The notes: a model not told the origin generated them from the sequence alone. Shown: positions 51,656 to 60,374, numbered from the stretch's first letter. The stretch: DNA of 64,000 nucleotides from SFHK01 sp045538305 (GCA_045538305.1 JAZSRC010000084.1:1-64000); one strand, 5' to 3'. Numbers and translations: made by a program.

Positions 51656-54502
51656 ATGGCATACAGTAATAAAAAAACTTCGGAAATGAGCTACGAGGAA
51701 TTCAAGCAGCGGCACGAGGAACGAAAGCGCCGTCAGGCAGAAAAAAAGGGCGAAGTGTATTCAACGGCCTATAAGGAAGAGGAAAATGCGAAGGAACGCG
51801 CAATCGCGCGCCTGCAGGCGCAGAAGGCTCCCGCTCAGGCGGACAGTGAGTCCAAACGCGCAGCGCGGCATACGCCGGTTCCGGCTGCCGAAGCGCCTGT
51901 TGCACAAAGCGCGGTGCCTGAAGGCGAAAGTGTTCAGGAGGAGGTTGTTACCTCCCGCCGGATGCGCAGGCTTGCCCTCGATTTGCAGGCTCAAACAGCC
52001 GAAGAGCAGGCGGAGATGGAAGAATTCGGCGTTCAGGAAACCGAATGGGACGAAGATCCCGATTCTCAGGAAAACGATGAAGAGGCGTATGAGGATGAGG
52101 CCGAAGGAGACGGTTCCGAAGAGGAAGCGCCCTTTGCCCTTCTGAGCAGCCTTGGCTCTTTGCTGAAGGATAAATTTTCCAAGCGGAAGGCGCAGAGTGA
52201 GCCGGATGCGTCCGATATGGATGAGGAATCCGAAGACGCTGAAGGCGAAGAGTCTGACGCAGACGCCAATCCGGACGAAGAAGCTGGCGATGAGCAGCCT
52301 GTCCCTGAAGCCGAACCCCTTCTGGGCCGCCTGATGGGGATGTTCAAGCGGAAGCCGCGCGAGGAAGAATTCGACTGGGATGCGGATGATGAACCGTTCG
52401 AGCCGGACGATAATATGGAGAAAATGGCGCAGGAAGAATATGCCGAATCCGAATGGGATGATGATGCGGCCGAAACGGACGAGCTTCCTGAGGAAAGCGC
52501 AGAGGAAACCGAAGAAGTATACGAGGACAGCGCGGAGATTATGGATATTTCCGGCGATCCCGATGATCAATACGACGATATCGTGGACGAGGCCGAATTT
52601 GCGGTGGAAGATAGCGCTGATGCGTACCCGGAGAACGCAGATCCGGCGGAGGAGTATGCTGACGAAGATTTGTCTGACGAAGCTTACGTTGACGACGAAG
52701 ATGACGACGAAGATGACGACGGAGATGACGACGATGAGGCCAGCGTGAAGGAGCGCTTGTTCGGCGTTTTCAAGCGCTTCATCGGCGGCAGAAAAGTCAA
52801 TGAAGCCGACGAATATGAGGACGACGAAATTGACGAGAACGAGGAAACCGACGCAGAGTATGAGGATGCGCCTGAAGCCCGGAGCGAAGACGCAGCCTGG
52901 TTTGATGAAGGATGGACGGACGAAGACAACGCTGCGGACGCCGATATGAACGTCGTCGATCATGCGCCTGATCAGCAGGAGGAGGAAATCGGAATGGACG
53001 ATAATAGGAATGCGGTTTCGGTTGATTACGATCAGCTGCTTGACGATCAGCCTGTGCTTTCCAGGCGCGAACGCCGAATGATGATGGAAAAAGCGCAGCG
53101 CGAGGAAGAAGCCCGTATTGCTGCAGAAGAAGCGCTTAAGATGGAAAAGGCTGTACTGAAACCTGCCGCCGAGCTGGATCTGCCGGCTGAGGAAGTTACT
53201 TCTGAGCCCGTACAGGAAGAAGATAAGAATCCCACCCAGTTGTTTACGCCTATTCGTATTCGCGCACAGCAGGAAAAAGCGGCTGTGAAGGAAGAGGAAG
53301 CTCCGCAGGACGAAGAGGAAGCGGTTTTTGATGTGCCTGACGATGATGAGGATTTTGAAGACGAGTCTGAAAAGGTAAAAAAAGGCGGTCTGTTCGGATG
53401 GTTTTCTAAGGGAAAAAAATCTAAAGCCGTCGCCGAAGATGAAGAGGACGATGAGGACGACGACGGCGAAGAAGATGACGACGACATGATCGCCGAAGCG
53501 GATGATGATGCGAAGGAAGAAATCGTTCCCGCAGCTGCCGCGGAAAAGGCAGAGGAAGCGGCTGAGGATATTTTCGATATTCCCGAAAAGGAAGAGAAAG
53601 AGCCTGAAGAAAAGAAGGAACCTGTTAAAAGGACGCTCAAGGAAATTGCCGTTTTCGGTGAAGATGACGAGGATGACGATGAGGATGACGAGGATGACGA
53701 GGAAGAGGATGACAAACCTCGTAAAGGCGGCGTTTTCGGCTTTCTGAGATCCCGCAAATCCAAAAATCAGAATGATGACGAGGATGACGAAGATGACGAT
53801 GACGAAGATGACGATGACGAAGACGACGAGGACGAATTCGTAAAAAAGGCTTCCGCCCGACGCGCCGTAATCGACGATGAGGATGACGAAGACGACTACG
53901 ATGAGGACGAGGACGACGAAGAAGAGGAAGAAGAGGAAGAAGAAAAGCCCTCCCGCTTCCGCTTCGGAAGATCCCGTCGTAAGTATGAAGACGACGAAGA
54001 CGACGAGGACGACGAAGAGGACGAAGACGACGAGGACGACGAAGAATACGGCGTAGACGACGAAGATGACGACTATGACGAGGAAGATGACGACGAAGAA
54101 TACGAAGACGATGACGAGGATGAGGACGAACCCGTAAATCGCAAAAAGAAGAAGTCCCGCCGCAAGTATGACGAAGATGATGAAGACGACGACTTCGACG
54201 ATGATTATGACGACGAGGACGAAGACGACGAAGACGATGATTATGATGACGAAGACGACGACTTCGACGATGATTTTGACGAAGATGACGAAGATGACGA
54301 CGAAGACGAACCGGGCTTCATTCATAATGTGCTCACATTCCTGAAGGGCGTTGTCGCCATCGTGCTGATTTTTTCCGTTCTGATTTTCGGAATGCGCGTA
54401 CTGGACGAACAGAAGGTTATCTCCTGCGACTGGTTCCGCAATCACCTGGGTTCCGTAGGAATCATGCTGTTCCCGGAGAATCAGGAAGCCGAAAATAAAT
54501 AA
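51656..54502 (+). CDS. Highly acidic multi-motif membrane protein, function unknown
   Basis: A 948-residue protein not recognised by family. Residues 1-55 are charged and helical (MSYEEFKQRHEERKRRQAE); most of the rest is Asp/Glu-rich and becomes nearly pure D/E after about residue 660. Short basic-aromatic motifs interrupt it at about 161 (LLSSLGSLLKDKFSKRK), 221 (LLGRLMGMFKRKP), 363 (SVKERLFGVFKRFIGGRK), 573 (KKGGLFGWFSKGKKSK), 688 (RKGGVFGFLRSRKSK), 763 (SRFRFGRSRRKY) and 828 (RKKKKSRRKY). One membrane helix lies near the C-terminus (VVAIVLIFSVLIFGM, about 900-915). No signal peptide, so the acidic part is cytoplasmic. Start: ATG 51656 with GAGGGGCGG upstream. Confidence 0.82.
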   Translation: MAYSNKKTSEMSYEEFKQRHEERKRRQAEKKGEVYSTAYKEEENAKERAIARLQAQKAPAQADSESKRAARHTPVPAAEAPVAQSAVPEGESVQEEVVTSRRMRRLALDLQAQTAEEQAEMEEFGVQETEWDEDPDSQENDEEAYEDEAEGDGSEEEAPFALLSSLGSLLKDKFSKRKAQSEPDASDMDEESEDAEGEESDADANPDEEAGDEQPVPEAEPLLGRLMGMFKRKPREEEFDWDADDEPFEPDDNMEKMAQEEYAESEWDDDAAETDELPEESAEETEEVYEDSAEIMDISGDPDDQYDDIVDEAEFAVEDSADAYPENADPAEEYADEDLSDEAYVDDEDDDEDDDGDDDDEASVKERLFGVFKRFIGGRKVNEADEYEDDEIDENEETDAEYEDAPEARSEDAAWFDEGWTDEDNAADADMNVVDHAPDQQEEEIGMDDNRNAVSVDYDQLLDDQPVLSRRERRMMMEKAQREEEARIAAEEALKMEKAVLKPAAELDLPAEEVTSEPVQEEDKNPTQLFTPIRIRAQQEKAAVKEEEAPQDEEEAVFDVPDDDEDFEDESEKVKKGGLFGWFSKGKKSKAVAEDEEDDEDDDGEEDDDDMIAEADDDAKEEIVPAAAAEKAEEAAEDIFDIPEKEEKEPEEKKEPVKRTLKEIAVFGEDDEDDDEDDEDDEEEDDKPRKGGVFGFLRSRKSKNQNDDEDDEDDDDEDDDDEDDEDEFVKKASARRAVIDDEDDEDDYDEDEDDEEEEEEEEEKPSRFRFGRSRRKYEDDEDDEDDEEDEDDEDDEEYGVDDEDDDYDEEDDDEEYEDDDEDEDEPVNRKKKKSRRKYDEDDEDDDFDDDYDDEDEDDEDDDYDDEDDDFDDDFDEDDEDDDEDEPGFIHNVLTFLKGVVAIVLIFSVLIFGMRVLDEQKVISCDWFRNHLGSVGIMLFPENQEAENK
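53650..54310 (+). repeat. GAN-codon low-complexity tract
   Basis: Within the acidic protein gene, about 660 bp consist largely of GAC, GAT, GAA and GAG codons in irregular order, giving a purine-rich coding strand with many near-identical 6-15 bp words. It encodes poly-Asp/Glu broken by three or four basic motifs and is prone to slippage and assembly error. Confidence 0.7.
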
Positions 54503-54552
54503 AACAAAACCAATGGGCTCAGGCGTTTATGCCGGCCCATTGGTTTGTTTTT
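54501..54552 (+). terminator. Terminator of the acidic protein gene
   Basis: AAAACAAAACCAATGGG pairs with CCCATTGGTTTGTTTTT, a stem of about 16 bp with T-rich 3' side. It may also serve galM on the opposite strand. Confidence 0.85.
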
Positions 54553-54638
54553 GGCCTGTTCAGTCAAAGTTTCATAAAGAGATGAAGCCGTGAACGGGAT
54601 TATTTGATGCGTAGATTCGATGCTTGCCCGGAGCGCTC

Positions 54639-55724
54639 TTATTTGGTTTCGAATGCATAAACGGTTGTGGTATTCATAGGCTTATCGGGCAGAATATTCA
54701 TGACGTCGAAACCGAACTCGCCTGTATGGTGGATGGCGTCGGGCGCGCACTGGGTTTCCAGGCACAGGCCGCGGCGGGCTTTGTAGTAGCGGTGTTCAGC
54801 GCTGTTATAGCGGTTCAGGTGATTTCCGGCATAAAACTGTACGCAGGGCATATCGGTAAACACTTTCATGATACGTCCGGTTTTACCGTCTGTTACACGG
54901 GCAGCAAGCCGCAGTCCGGTTTTTTTATCAATTTCGCCGGAGAGGACAAAGTTATGATCGTAGCCGGAGCCGTTTTTCATTTGTTCGTCGCTTTCCTGAT
55001 GGGTATGTCCGTCTGCAATCTTGACGCCGTTTCTGAGATCGAAGGGCGTTCCTTCTACCGGAACTGTGCTGACGGGAATGCAAATGGCGTCTACCGCCGT
55101 CATGTGATCAGCAAAAATCTCGATCTTTGCGCGTTCAATGGAGGGCACATGCTTTTGCAACATGCCGCCTAAATTGAAGTAAGTGTGGTTGGTCGGGCTT
55201 GCAAAGGTAGGCGCGTCGGAGGTAATACAATAATTGATTTTCAGCTGTGTATCGTTTGTGAACGTGTAGGTGATCTTCACCTTCAGATTTCCGGGGAAGC
55301 CGGTATCGCGCTCATTGAAATCATGTGTGAGGATTAACCGGGCTTCGTCCGCGTCCGCTTCGCATACTGCATCCCAGATGACGGTGTGGAAGCCGAAATC
55401 GCCGGAATGAAGAAGCGTGACGCCGTTTTCATTGGCCGGAAATGCGTAATCCTTTCCATTGAAAGCAAAGGCTGCGCCGCCGATGCGGTTGCCGACAGGG
55501 CCGATCAATGCACCCAGATAGCCGTCGTTTTTTACATAATCGCGAACAGACGGAAAGCCGAGCACTACATTGTCGATTACGCCCTTTTTATCAGGAACGT
55601 TTATGGCGACTACGGCACCTGCGTAGTTGGTAATCTTGACCGACGCGCCGGCAGCGTTTTCAAGCGTGTACAGCTGGCAGGCGGTTGTGCGCACCTGTCC
55701 GAAGGGCTCTACCTTAATTCGCAT
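54639..55724 (-). CDS. galM: Aldose 1-epimerase
   Basis: Interconverts alpha and beta anomers of hexoses. The 361-residue beta-sandwich has YAGAVVAINVPDKKG, the substrate Arg in GPVGNRIGGAAF, LLHSGDFGFHTVIWD, the catalytic His in SPTNHTYFNLGG, GYDHNFVL and the catalytic Glu in GLCLETQ. The usual HGG motif is HSG here. AGGAG precedes the ATG. It is monocistronic and fits the carbohydrate-using profile of the window. Confidence 0.93.
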   Translation of the reverse strand: MRIKVEPFGQVRTTACQLYTLENAAGASVKITNYAGAVVAINVPDKKGVIDNVVLGFPSVRDYVKNDGYLGALIGPVGNRIGGAAFAFNGKDYAFPANENGVTLLHSGDFGFHTVIWDAVCEADADEARLILTHDFNERDTGFPGNLKVKITYTFTNDTQLKINYCITSDAPTFASPTNHTYFNLGGMLQKHVPSIERAKIEIFADHMTAVDAICIPVSTVPVEGTPFDLRNGVKIADGHTHQESDEQMKNGSGYDHNFVLSGEIDKKTGLRLAARVTDGKTGRIMKVFTDMPCVQFYAGNHLNRYNSAEHRYYKARRGLCLETQCAPDAIHHTGEFGFDVMNILPDKPMNTTTVYAFETK

Positions 55725-55821
55725 AATGATCTCCTCCGTTTGTTCTTATTCGGTATACCGTTATTATACGCATAATACACCCGAAAAGCAAGCATAGCAT
55801 GCGCCTGAAAGCCGATTATGC

Positions 55822-55850
55822 TTGACTTATTGCATAAATACTGTTATTAT
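55822..55850 (+). promoter_or_regulatory. Promoter of the NodB-fold protein gene
   Basis: TTGACT (55822-55827) and TATTAT (55845-55850) are 17 bp apart, 34 bp before the ATG. Confidence 0.65.
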
Positions 55851-55884
55851 ACAAGTGGATATGCGGTCATGGGAGTGAACACAT

Positions 55885-56769
55885 ATGGGAAATGGCAGAT
55901 TCGGCCCAATCAGACAGAAAGAAAATACGAAAAAAAAGTATAAAATGGATTATAACCGGCTGATCACGTTTGTGATGGTAATTGTTATAGCGGTGCTGGG
56001 CGTGATCATATATCGTGACTATAAAGCCAAGGAAGCCAAAGGCATTCAGATTATGGATGTAACTCCACCTGTCTCCGCCGTGCAGTATCCGGGAGCGGAA
56101 ACGCCTAAGCCGAAGCATACGCTGTCGCCGGATGAATTGAGACCGCTGGCTGAAACGGAAGGACTGCTGCCGGTTTTCAATCGTGCAAATACCAATGAAA
56201 AAAGAATCGCCATTACCGTAGAAGGGCTGAACGATTCCGAAAACATCAATACACTTATTGGTTTGTGCGCAACCTATGGCGTAAAATTAACCTTCTTCCC
56301 CACGGGCGAGGAGCTTACCCGCGATATGAGAATCTGGCCGATGGCTATTCTGAGCGGACATCAGATCGAAAACCATACCTATTCCAATAAAGCGCTTCAA
56401 AGCTTGACGCAAGAGGATATGGTTAACGAAATTATCGTTCATACCAGTATCCTGCGTTCCATTATCGGAAACGATTATCAGCCGCATTTTCTGCGGACAA
56501 ACGATATGAGCGATGATCTGCATCCGGCCATTCATAAAGTGCTTACCGAAAACGGCTATTTCGGCGTGGTTCGCTGGCGTGTGCATACGCCTTCCGGCAT
56601 AAATGATGTTGAGCCCGGAGCAATACTGGCATACACGCTGAACGACAAGGGGCTTAAGCAGCTTTCCGCAGCCATTCCCGTGCTTATAGAGAACGGTTTT
56701 GAGATGGTTACGCTGAACGAGCTGTTTATGTACCCGGATAATTTTCCGCAAACCGAGAATAACGGATAA
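55885..56769 (+). CDS. Membrane-anchored NodB-fold protein, catalytically degenerate
   Basis: A 294-residue protein with a short basic cytoplasmic start, one membrane anchor (about residues 25-43), a linker and a polysaccharide-deacetylase (NodB) fold from about 105. The scaffold is clear (KLTFFPTGEEL, MAILSGHQIENHTYS), but catalytic positions are lost: motif 1 TFDDG reads TVEGL, motif 2 HxxxH reads HTYSN (His164 kept, Asn168), motif 3 RxPY reads RTND. GGGAGTGA precedes the ATG. It is probably a non-enzymatic glycan-binding or regulatory relative. Well conserved and promoter-driven, so not an obvious pseudogene. Confidence 0.8.
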   Translation: MGNGRFGPIRQKENTKKKYKMDYNRLITFVMVIVIAVLGVIIYRDYKAKEAKGIQIMDVTPPVSAVQYPGAETPKPKHTLSPDELRPLAETEGLLPVFNRANTNEKRIAITVEGLNDSENINTLIGLCATYGVKLTFFPTGEELTRDMRIWPMAILSGHQIENHTYSNKALQSLTQEDMVNEIIVHTSILRSIIGNDYQPHFLRTNDMSDDLHPAIHKVLTENGYFGVVRWRVHTPSGINDVEPGAILAYTLNDKGLKQLSAAIPVLIENGFEMVTLNELFMYPDNFPQTENNG

Positions 56770-56827
56770 AAAAGAAGCGCCTTCCATGCGAAAATCGTGT
56801 GTAATGTACGCCAAACGCGCACAAAAC

Positions 56828-56856
56828 TTGACATGATTCATGAATGGGCGTATAAT
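56828..56856 (+). promoter_or_regulatory. Consensus sigma-A promoter of the TSCPD gene
   Basis: TTGACA (56828-56833) and TATAAT (56851-56856), both perfect hexamers, are exactly 17 bp apart, about 30 bp before the ATG at 56886. It is the strongest promoter match in the window. Confidence 0.85.
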
Positions 56857-56885
56857 TGACATGATTAAGTATCGGAGGAATTTGC

Positions 56886-57137
56886 ATGTTTACCTACCGC
56901 ACGAAAGGCACCTGTTCTTCTCAGATTCTCATTGAAACCGATGGCGATACGATTGTTTCCGTACAGTTTGTAGGCGGATGCACCGGCAATACTCAGGGTG
57001 TTGCAAGGCTTGCTGAGGGCCGCAAAATTGACGATGTCATTCAGCTGCTTTCCGGCATTCAGTGCCGCGGCGGCACGTCCTGCCCGGATCAGCTTTCCAG
57101 GGCGCTGACGGCTATGCGTCAGAGCGGGAACGAATGA
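56886..57137 (+). CDS. TSCPD domain small protein
   Basis: An 83-residue protein of the TSCPD family (as in the C-terminal segment of some B12-dependent ribonucleotide reductases and in stand-alone proteins of Clostridia). It shows YRTKGTCSSQILIETDGD, FVGGCTGNTQGVARLAEG and the namesake RGGTSCPDQLSRAL. The conserved cysteines (10, 31, 60, 66 approximately) suggest metal or redox chemistry; the biochemical role is unknown. CGGAGG precedes the ATG, and it overlaps the next gene by 4 bp. Confidence 0.88.
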   Translation: MFTYRTKGTCSSQILIETDGDTIVSVQFVGGCTGNTQGVARLAEGRKIDDVIQLLSGIQCRGGTSCPDQLSRALTAMRQSGNE

Positions 57138-57520
57138 TGAAGGGTTTTCATTTTTCACCCCTGCCTGCAGGCGGTCCGCGCAGACCCGATTATTTTGAAA
57201 GACGCCGGCGTCCCCGTGGAGGCAGCGCGCGTTCATATTCGGAAAGCGTAAAAACACCGGCATCTGTAACTGCGGACAGAAAGCGACTGATGGTCATGCT
57301 GGCGCTGACGGCGGTTCTCCCGCCGGTGGGGATTGCTCTTATGTGGCATGAGGGGCTTTTAAAGATGCCCATGCGTATTGCCGCTACAGCTGCAGCATTT
57401 TTTCTGATGGTATTGTATTTCAGCTGGATAATTCCCGAAGTTAAGCCGGATGTTTATCAGCCGCCGGTTCAGAAACCGGCAGCGGTTACGGAGTATTCTG
57501 CTTCGGACATAGGTCAGTAA
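57134..57520 (+). CDS. Hypothetical membrane protein, two helices
   Basis: A 128-residue protein not recognised. Residues 1-50 are Arg/Pro-rich and cytoplasmic (RRPDYFERRRRPRGGSARS). Two membrane helices follow (about 54-71, LMVMLALTAVLPPVGIAL, and about 80-100, IAATAAAFFLMVLYFSWII), with a Pro-rich outer tail. It starts on the TSCPD stop (ATGATGA), so the two are coupled. The basic start and neighbour with an acidic cytoplasmic domain (57578-59401) could interact; this is speculation. Confidence 0.7.
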   Translation: MMKGFHFSPLPAGGPRRPDYFERRRRPRGGSARSYSESVKTPASVTADRKRLMVMLALTAVLPPVGIALMWHEGLLKMPMRIAATAAAFFLMVLYFSWIIPEVKPDVYQPPVQKPAAVTEYSASDIGQ

Positions 57521-57577
57521 AGCATGTAAAACGGGTACAAGGCCCGGATTGCATATTTTTAACGAGGAGGAACGAAA

Positions 57578-59401
57578 ATGTTCTGCTCCAACTGCGGCAA
57601 AACGCTTAAGGGTGACGCCGCGACATGCCCTCATTGCGGAAACGCCATCGGCGACAGCCGCTTTGACGGACACAATTATACCGGCGCACAGGTGCGCACA
57701 AAGCCCGGAGAGGCGGTACGTTTACCGGCCAATCACACCAAAACCACATTTATGGGATCGGATTCCTCCATGGACGCCGACGTCGATGCGCGCACTACAT
57801 ATCGGGCAACTGCAGGTGCGAGGGTTCCGGAGTATGCGCAGGCGGAGGAACGCGAACCCCTGTACGACAGCCAGAAGGCAGACGAGTACCGGGAGGATAT
57901 GCAGGCTCAGGGAAACGATCTTCCGGCAGAAGAAGCGCCCATTCCGCGCCGTAAGCGCCGTGCAGAAATGGCAAGGAATGCCGAAAATGAAGCGCAGTCC
58001 CTTTCATTTGCTGACGAAAAGCCTGTACGCGAGGTGAAAAAGCGCCCCGTAAAGGCGAAAAAGCCTCCGAAGCCGGAGCAGGCAGACAAAAAAGAATTGG
58101 AAGAGGAACAGGCTGAGCTGGAAGAAATCCGCGCGCGCGATATACAGCTCGATACGCGAGTGGGCATCAGCGACGATGTTCGCTCTTATATGAACCGACT
58201 TCGCGAGGAAGCGCTTCAAAAACAGCTTAAGCAGCAAAAGAAGCAGGAGCAAAAGACCGAGCAGAAGCAGGAAACGCAGGCCTCCAAACCCGAAAAGAAA
58301 AAGCTTGATTTCCGCTCGCTGCGCAATCGATTCCGCAGGCCTGAAGAGGACTTCGACGCCATCGTACCGGATGAAGCCGAGGAAGCAGATGAGTTTGATT
58401 TGAGCGATCTGCCGCCGATGACGGAATCGGATCAGGCAGACGACGAGGTCGACGCCGTATACGGCACTGAAGATGAATTCGAGGAAGCGCCTGAGGCCGA
58501 GTTTGACGAGGCGGAGGAGTTTGAAGGCGAGACCGAAGAGTTCGAATCCGACGATGAAGAATACGGTTTTGAGGATGAGCTTGCCTACAATCGCAGAAAG
58601 AAAACGCTCACGATTGTCAAGTATTCCGTAGCCGCTCTGATTGTGGTGGCGGTTTTGGCAGGTGCCATCATAGGCCTTTCCTTCCTTACCGAAAAAACCA
58701 AGACTGCACCCATCGATGGCGTAACGCTGAGCCTGTATACCGAGGGCGTTGAACTGATGCAGTATCGCGTCAGCAATCAGTATCAGAATGAAAAGCTGAA
58801 GGAATTCAACGGCTCCGTTTCCAGCATGGTAGGCGTAAACGATTCCATAACAAAGGACCTGGATGCGCTGTCATCGATGCTTCCCGAAGCTCCTAGCGTA
58901 AACGATAACCGGTTTATTGCAGCGCTGAGCGCCATTCAGACCAATATCAACAATTGTCTTACGAACGATATGATGGCTCTTACCGATACCGGTAAGACCG
59001 CTGAAGAACGCGAAGCGGCTTCCAACGAGCGTTGGGACATCGTGCGCGAAATGGTGAACATGCTCGCAACCGCAACCAATCCCGCTCAGCTGGACGGTAT
59101 TGTAAACGGCGAAAAGATCGATGTTATTCAGAATACAACGCCGGAGCCCGTTCTGACGACTACGCCGCCTCCCTATACCACGCTCGCCGTAGGCTCTGAT
59201 GGCCAGCAGGTTACCGAGCTTCAGTCAAGGCTCAGCGCGCTCGGCTATCTGAAGAGCGAGGTGGACGGCGACTTTGGAAGCAAGACGAAAACAGCCGTGC
59301 AGCTGTTCCAGAAGGCCGCTGGTCTACCGATTACCGGTATTGCCGATGTTGAAACGCAGATTGCACTGTTTGACGAGAATGCGCCCAAAAGCACAAACTA
59401 A
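57578..59401 (+). CDS. Zinc-ribbon, acidic-linker, TM, peptidoglycan-binding protein
   Basis: A 607-residue protein bridging cytoplasm and wall. It has an N-terminal zinc ribbon CSNCGKTL / CPHCGN (C3, C6, C17, C20), a long disordered and partly coiled region rich in Lys/Gln then Asp/Glu (about 110-335), one membrane helix (about 346-370, VKYSVAALIVVAVLAGAIIG), an extracellular helical domain and a C-terminal peptidoglycan-binding_1 domain (about 537-595: LAVGSDGQQVTELQSRL, LGYLKSEVDGDFGSKTKTAV). GAGGAGG precedes the ATG. No enzymatic domain. It may sense or organise the cell wall. Confidence 0.84.
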   Translation: MFCSNCGKTLKGDAATCPHCGNAIGDSRFDGHNYTGAQVRTKPGEAVRLPANHTKTTFMGSDSSMDADVDARTTYRATAGARVPEYAQAEEREPLYDSQKADEYREDMQAQGNDLPAEEAPIPRRKRRAEMARNAENEAQSLSFADEKPVREVKKRPVKAKKPPKPEQADKKELEEEQAELEEIRARDIQLDTRVGISDDVRSYMNRLREEALQKQLKQQKKQEQKTEQKQETQASKPEKKKLDFRSLRNRFRRPEEDFDAIVPDEAEEADEFDLSDLPPMTESDQADDEVDAVYGTEDEFEEAPEAEFDEAEEFEGETEEFESDDEEYGFEDELAYNRRKKTLTIVKYSVAALIVVAVLAGAIIGLSFLTEKTKTAPIDGVTLSLYTEGVELMQYRVSNQYQNEKLKEFNGSVSSMVGVNDSITKDLDALSSMLPEAPSVNDNRFIAALSAIQTNINNCLTNDMMALTDTGKTAEEREAASNERWDIVREMVNMLATATNPAQLDGIVNGEKIDVIQNTTPEPVLTTTPPPYTTLAVGSDGQQVTELQSRLSALGYLKSEVDGDFGSKTKTAVQLFQKAAGLPITGIADVETQIALFDENAPKSTN

Positions 59402-59416
59402 GCAAACTATATCTAC

Positions 59417-59442
59417 GCCGCCCCCGCGTGGGGCGGCTTTTT
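59417..59442 (+). terminator. Terminator of the zinc-ribbon/wall-binding gene
   Basis: GCCGCCCC and GGGGCGGC form a perfect 8-bp GC stem followed by TTTTT. Confidence 0.9.
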
Positions 59443-59468
59443 AGGCCGCAGGGAAAGGGTGTGAAAGT

Positions 59469-60374
59469 ATGAACGATATGCCGATTGCGGCGCTCATATA
59501 CGATTTTGATAAGACGCTGAGTCCGAAGGACATGCAGGAGTACAGCTTTCTTCCGGGCATCGGTATGAAGCCGGAAGATTTCTGGGGTGAATGTCGGGAT
59601 GTACAGCTGGAAAGCGGCATGGACAGCGTGCATGCCTATATGCTGATGATGAAAAGAAGAAGCAGGGGAACCAATCTGCTTACGCGCAGGTCCCTTGAGG
59701 GCTTGGGCCGGGAGGTGGAGTTCTTTCCCGGCGTCGAAACATGGTTTGAAAGAATCAATAAAATTGGTCTGAAAGCCGGCGTGCGCGTGGAACACTATAT
59801 CATTTCTTCCGGCCTTCGCGAAATCATTGAGGGCTCTCGCATCGCCGGTGCGTTCAAGGCGGTGTTTGCCGCTTCCTTTGTGTACGGTGAGGACGGGCTT
59901 GCCGAATGGCCCGCCACGGCGGTGACCTATACGGAGAAAACGCAGCATTTGTTCAGAATCAATAAGGGAATACTGGATATTACCAATGACAGGGATTTGA
60001 ACGGTTTCACGCCCGAGTATAAAAGGCGCGTACCCTTTGCCAATATGATCTATGTGGGCGACGGCCTTACGGACGTTCCGTGTATGAAAATGACAAAGAT
60101 GAAGGGCGGAACCTCAATTGCCGTGCATGCCGAAGGAAAATCGGAATTGTGCGACAATATGATTCTTCAGGGCCGGTGCGATTATGCGGTACTGGCGGAT
60201 TATACCGAGGGCAGCGAAATTGAGGAAGTCGTCACCAGGCTGCTGTATAAAATCTCCGCGAACAGCGAGTGTCTGAAGCTGCACGAAAAGCAGATTGAAC
60301 GCGCGGTTGCCCGCGGAGGCACGCCTGAATGGCTGTTGCAGATCAATCAGGATAATACCGATCTTGAATCGTAA
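59469..60374 (+). CDS. HAD-superfamily phosphatase
   Basis: A 301-residue HAD hydrolase of the phosphoserine-phosphatase-like type. Motif I is YDFDKTLSP (nucleophile Asp12, acid Asp14), motif II IISSG, motif III a Lys in the YTEKTQH region, and motif IV YVGDGLTDVPCMK. The cap between motifs I and II is helical (EDFWGECRDVQLESGMDSVH). An 80-residue C-terminal extension is helical. A PfkB kinase follows 24 bp downstream, so a phosphosugar could be the substrate, but this is inference only. AAGGGTGTG lies before the ATG. Confidence 0.85.
   Translation: MNDMPIAALIYDFDKTLSPKDMQEYSFLPGIGMKPEDFWGECRDVQLESGMDSVHAYMLMMKRRSRGTNLLTRRSLEGLGREVEFFPGVETWFERINKIGLKAGVRVEHYIISSGLREIIEGSRIAGAFKAVFAASFVYGEDGLAEWPATAVTYTEKTQHLFRINKGILDITNDRDLNGFTPEYKRRVPFANMIYVGDGLTDVPCMKMTKMKGGTSIAVHAEGKSELCDNMILQGRCDYAVLADYTEGSEIEEVVTRLLYKISANSECLKLHEKQIERAVARGGTPEWLLQINQDNTDLES

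Noticed and set aside
51761..54445. An 894-codon open frame on the minus strand opposite the acidic protein
   Set aside because: It is the complement of D/E codons (giving Ile/Val/Phe runs), has no ribosome binding site, and no plausible protein composition.
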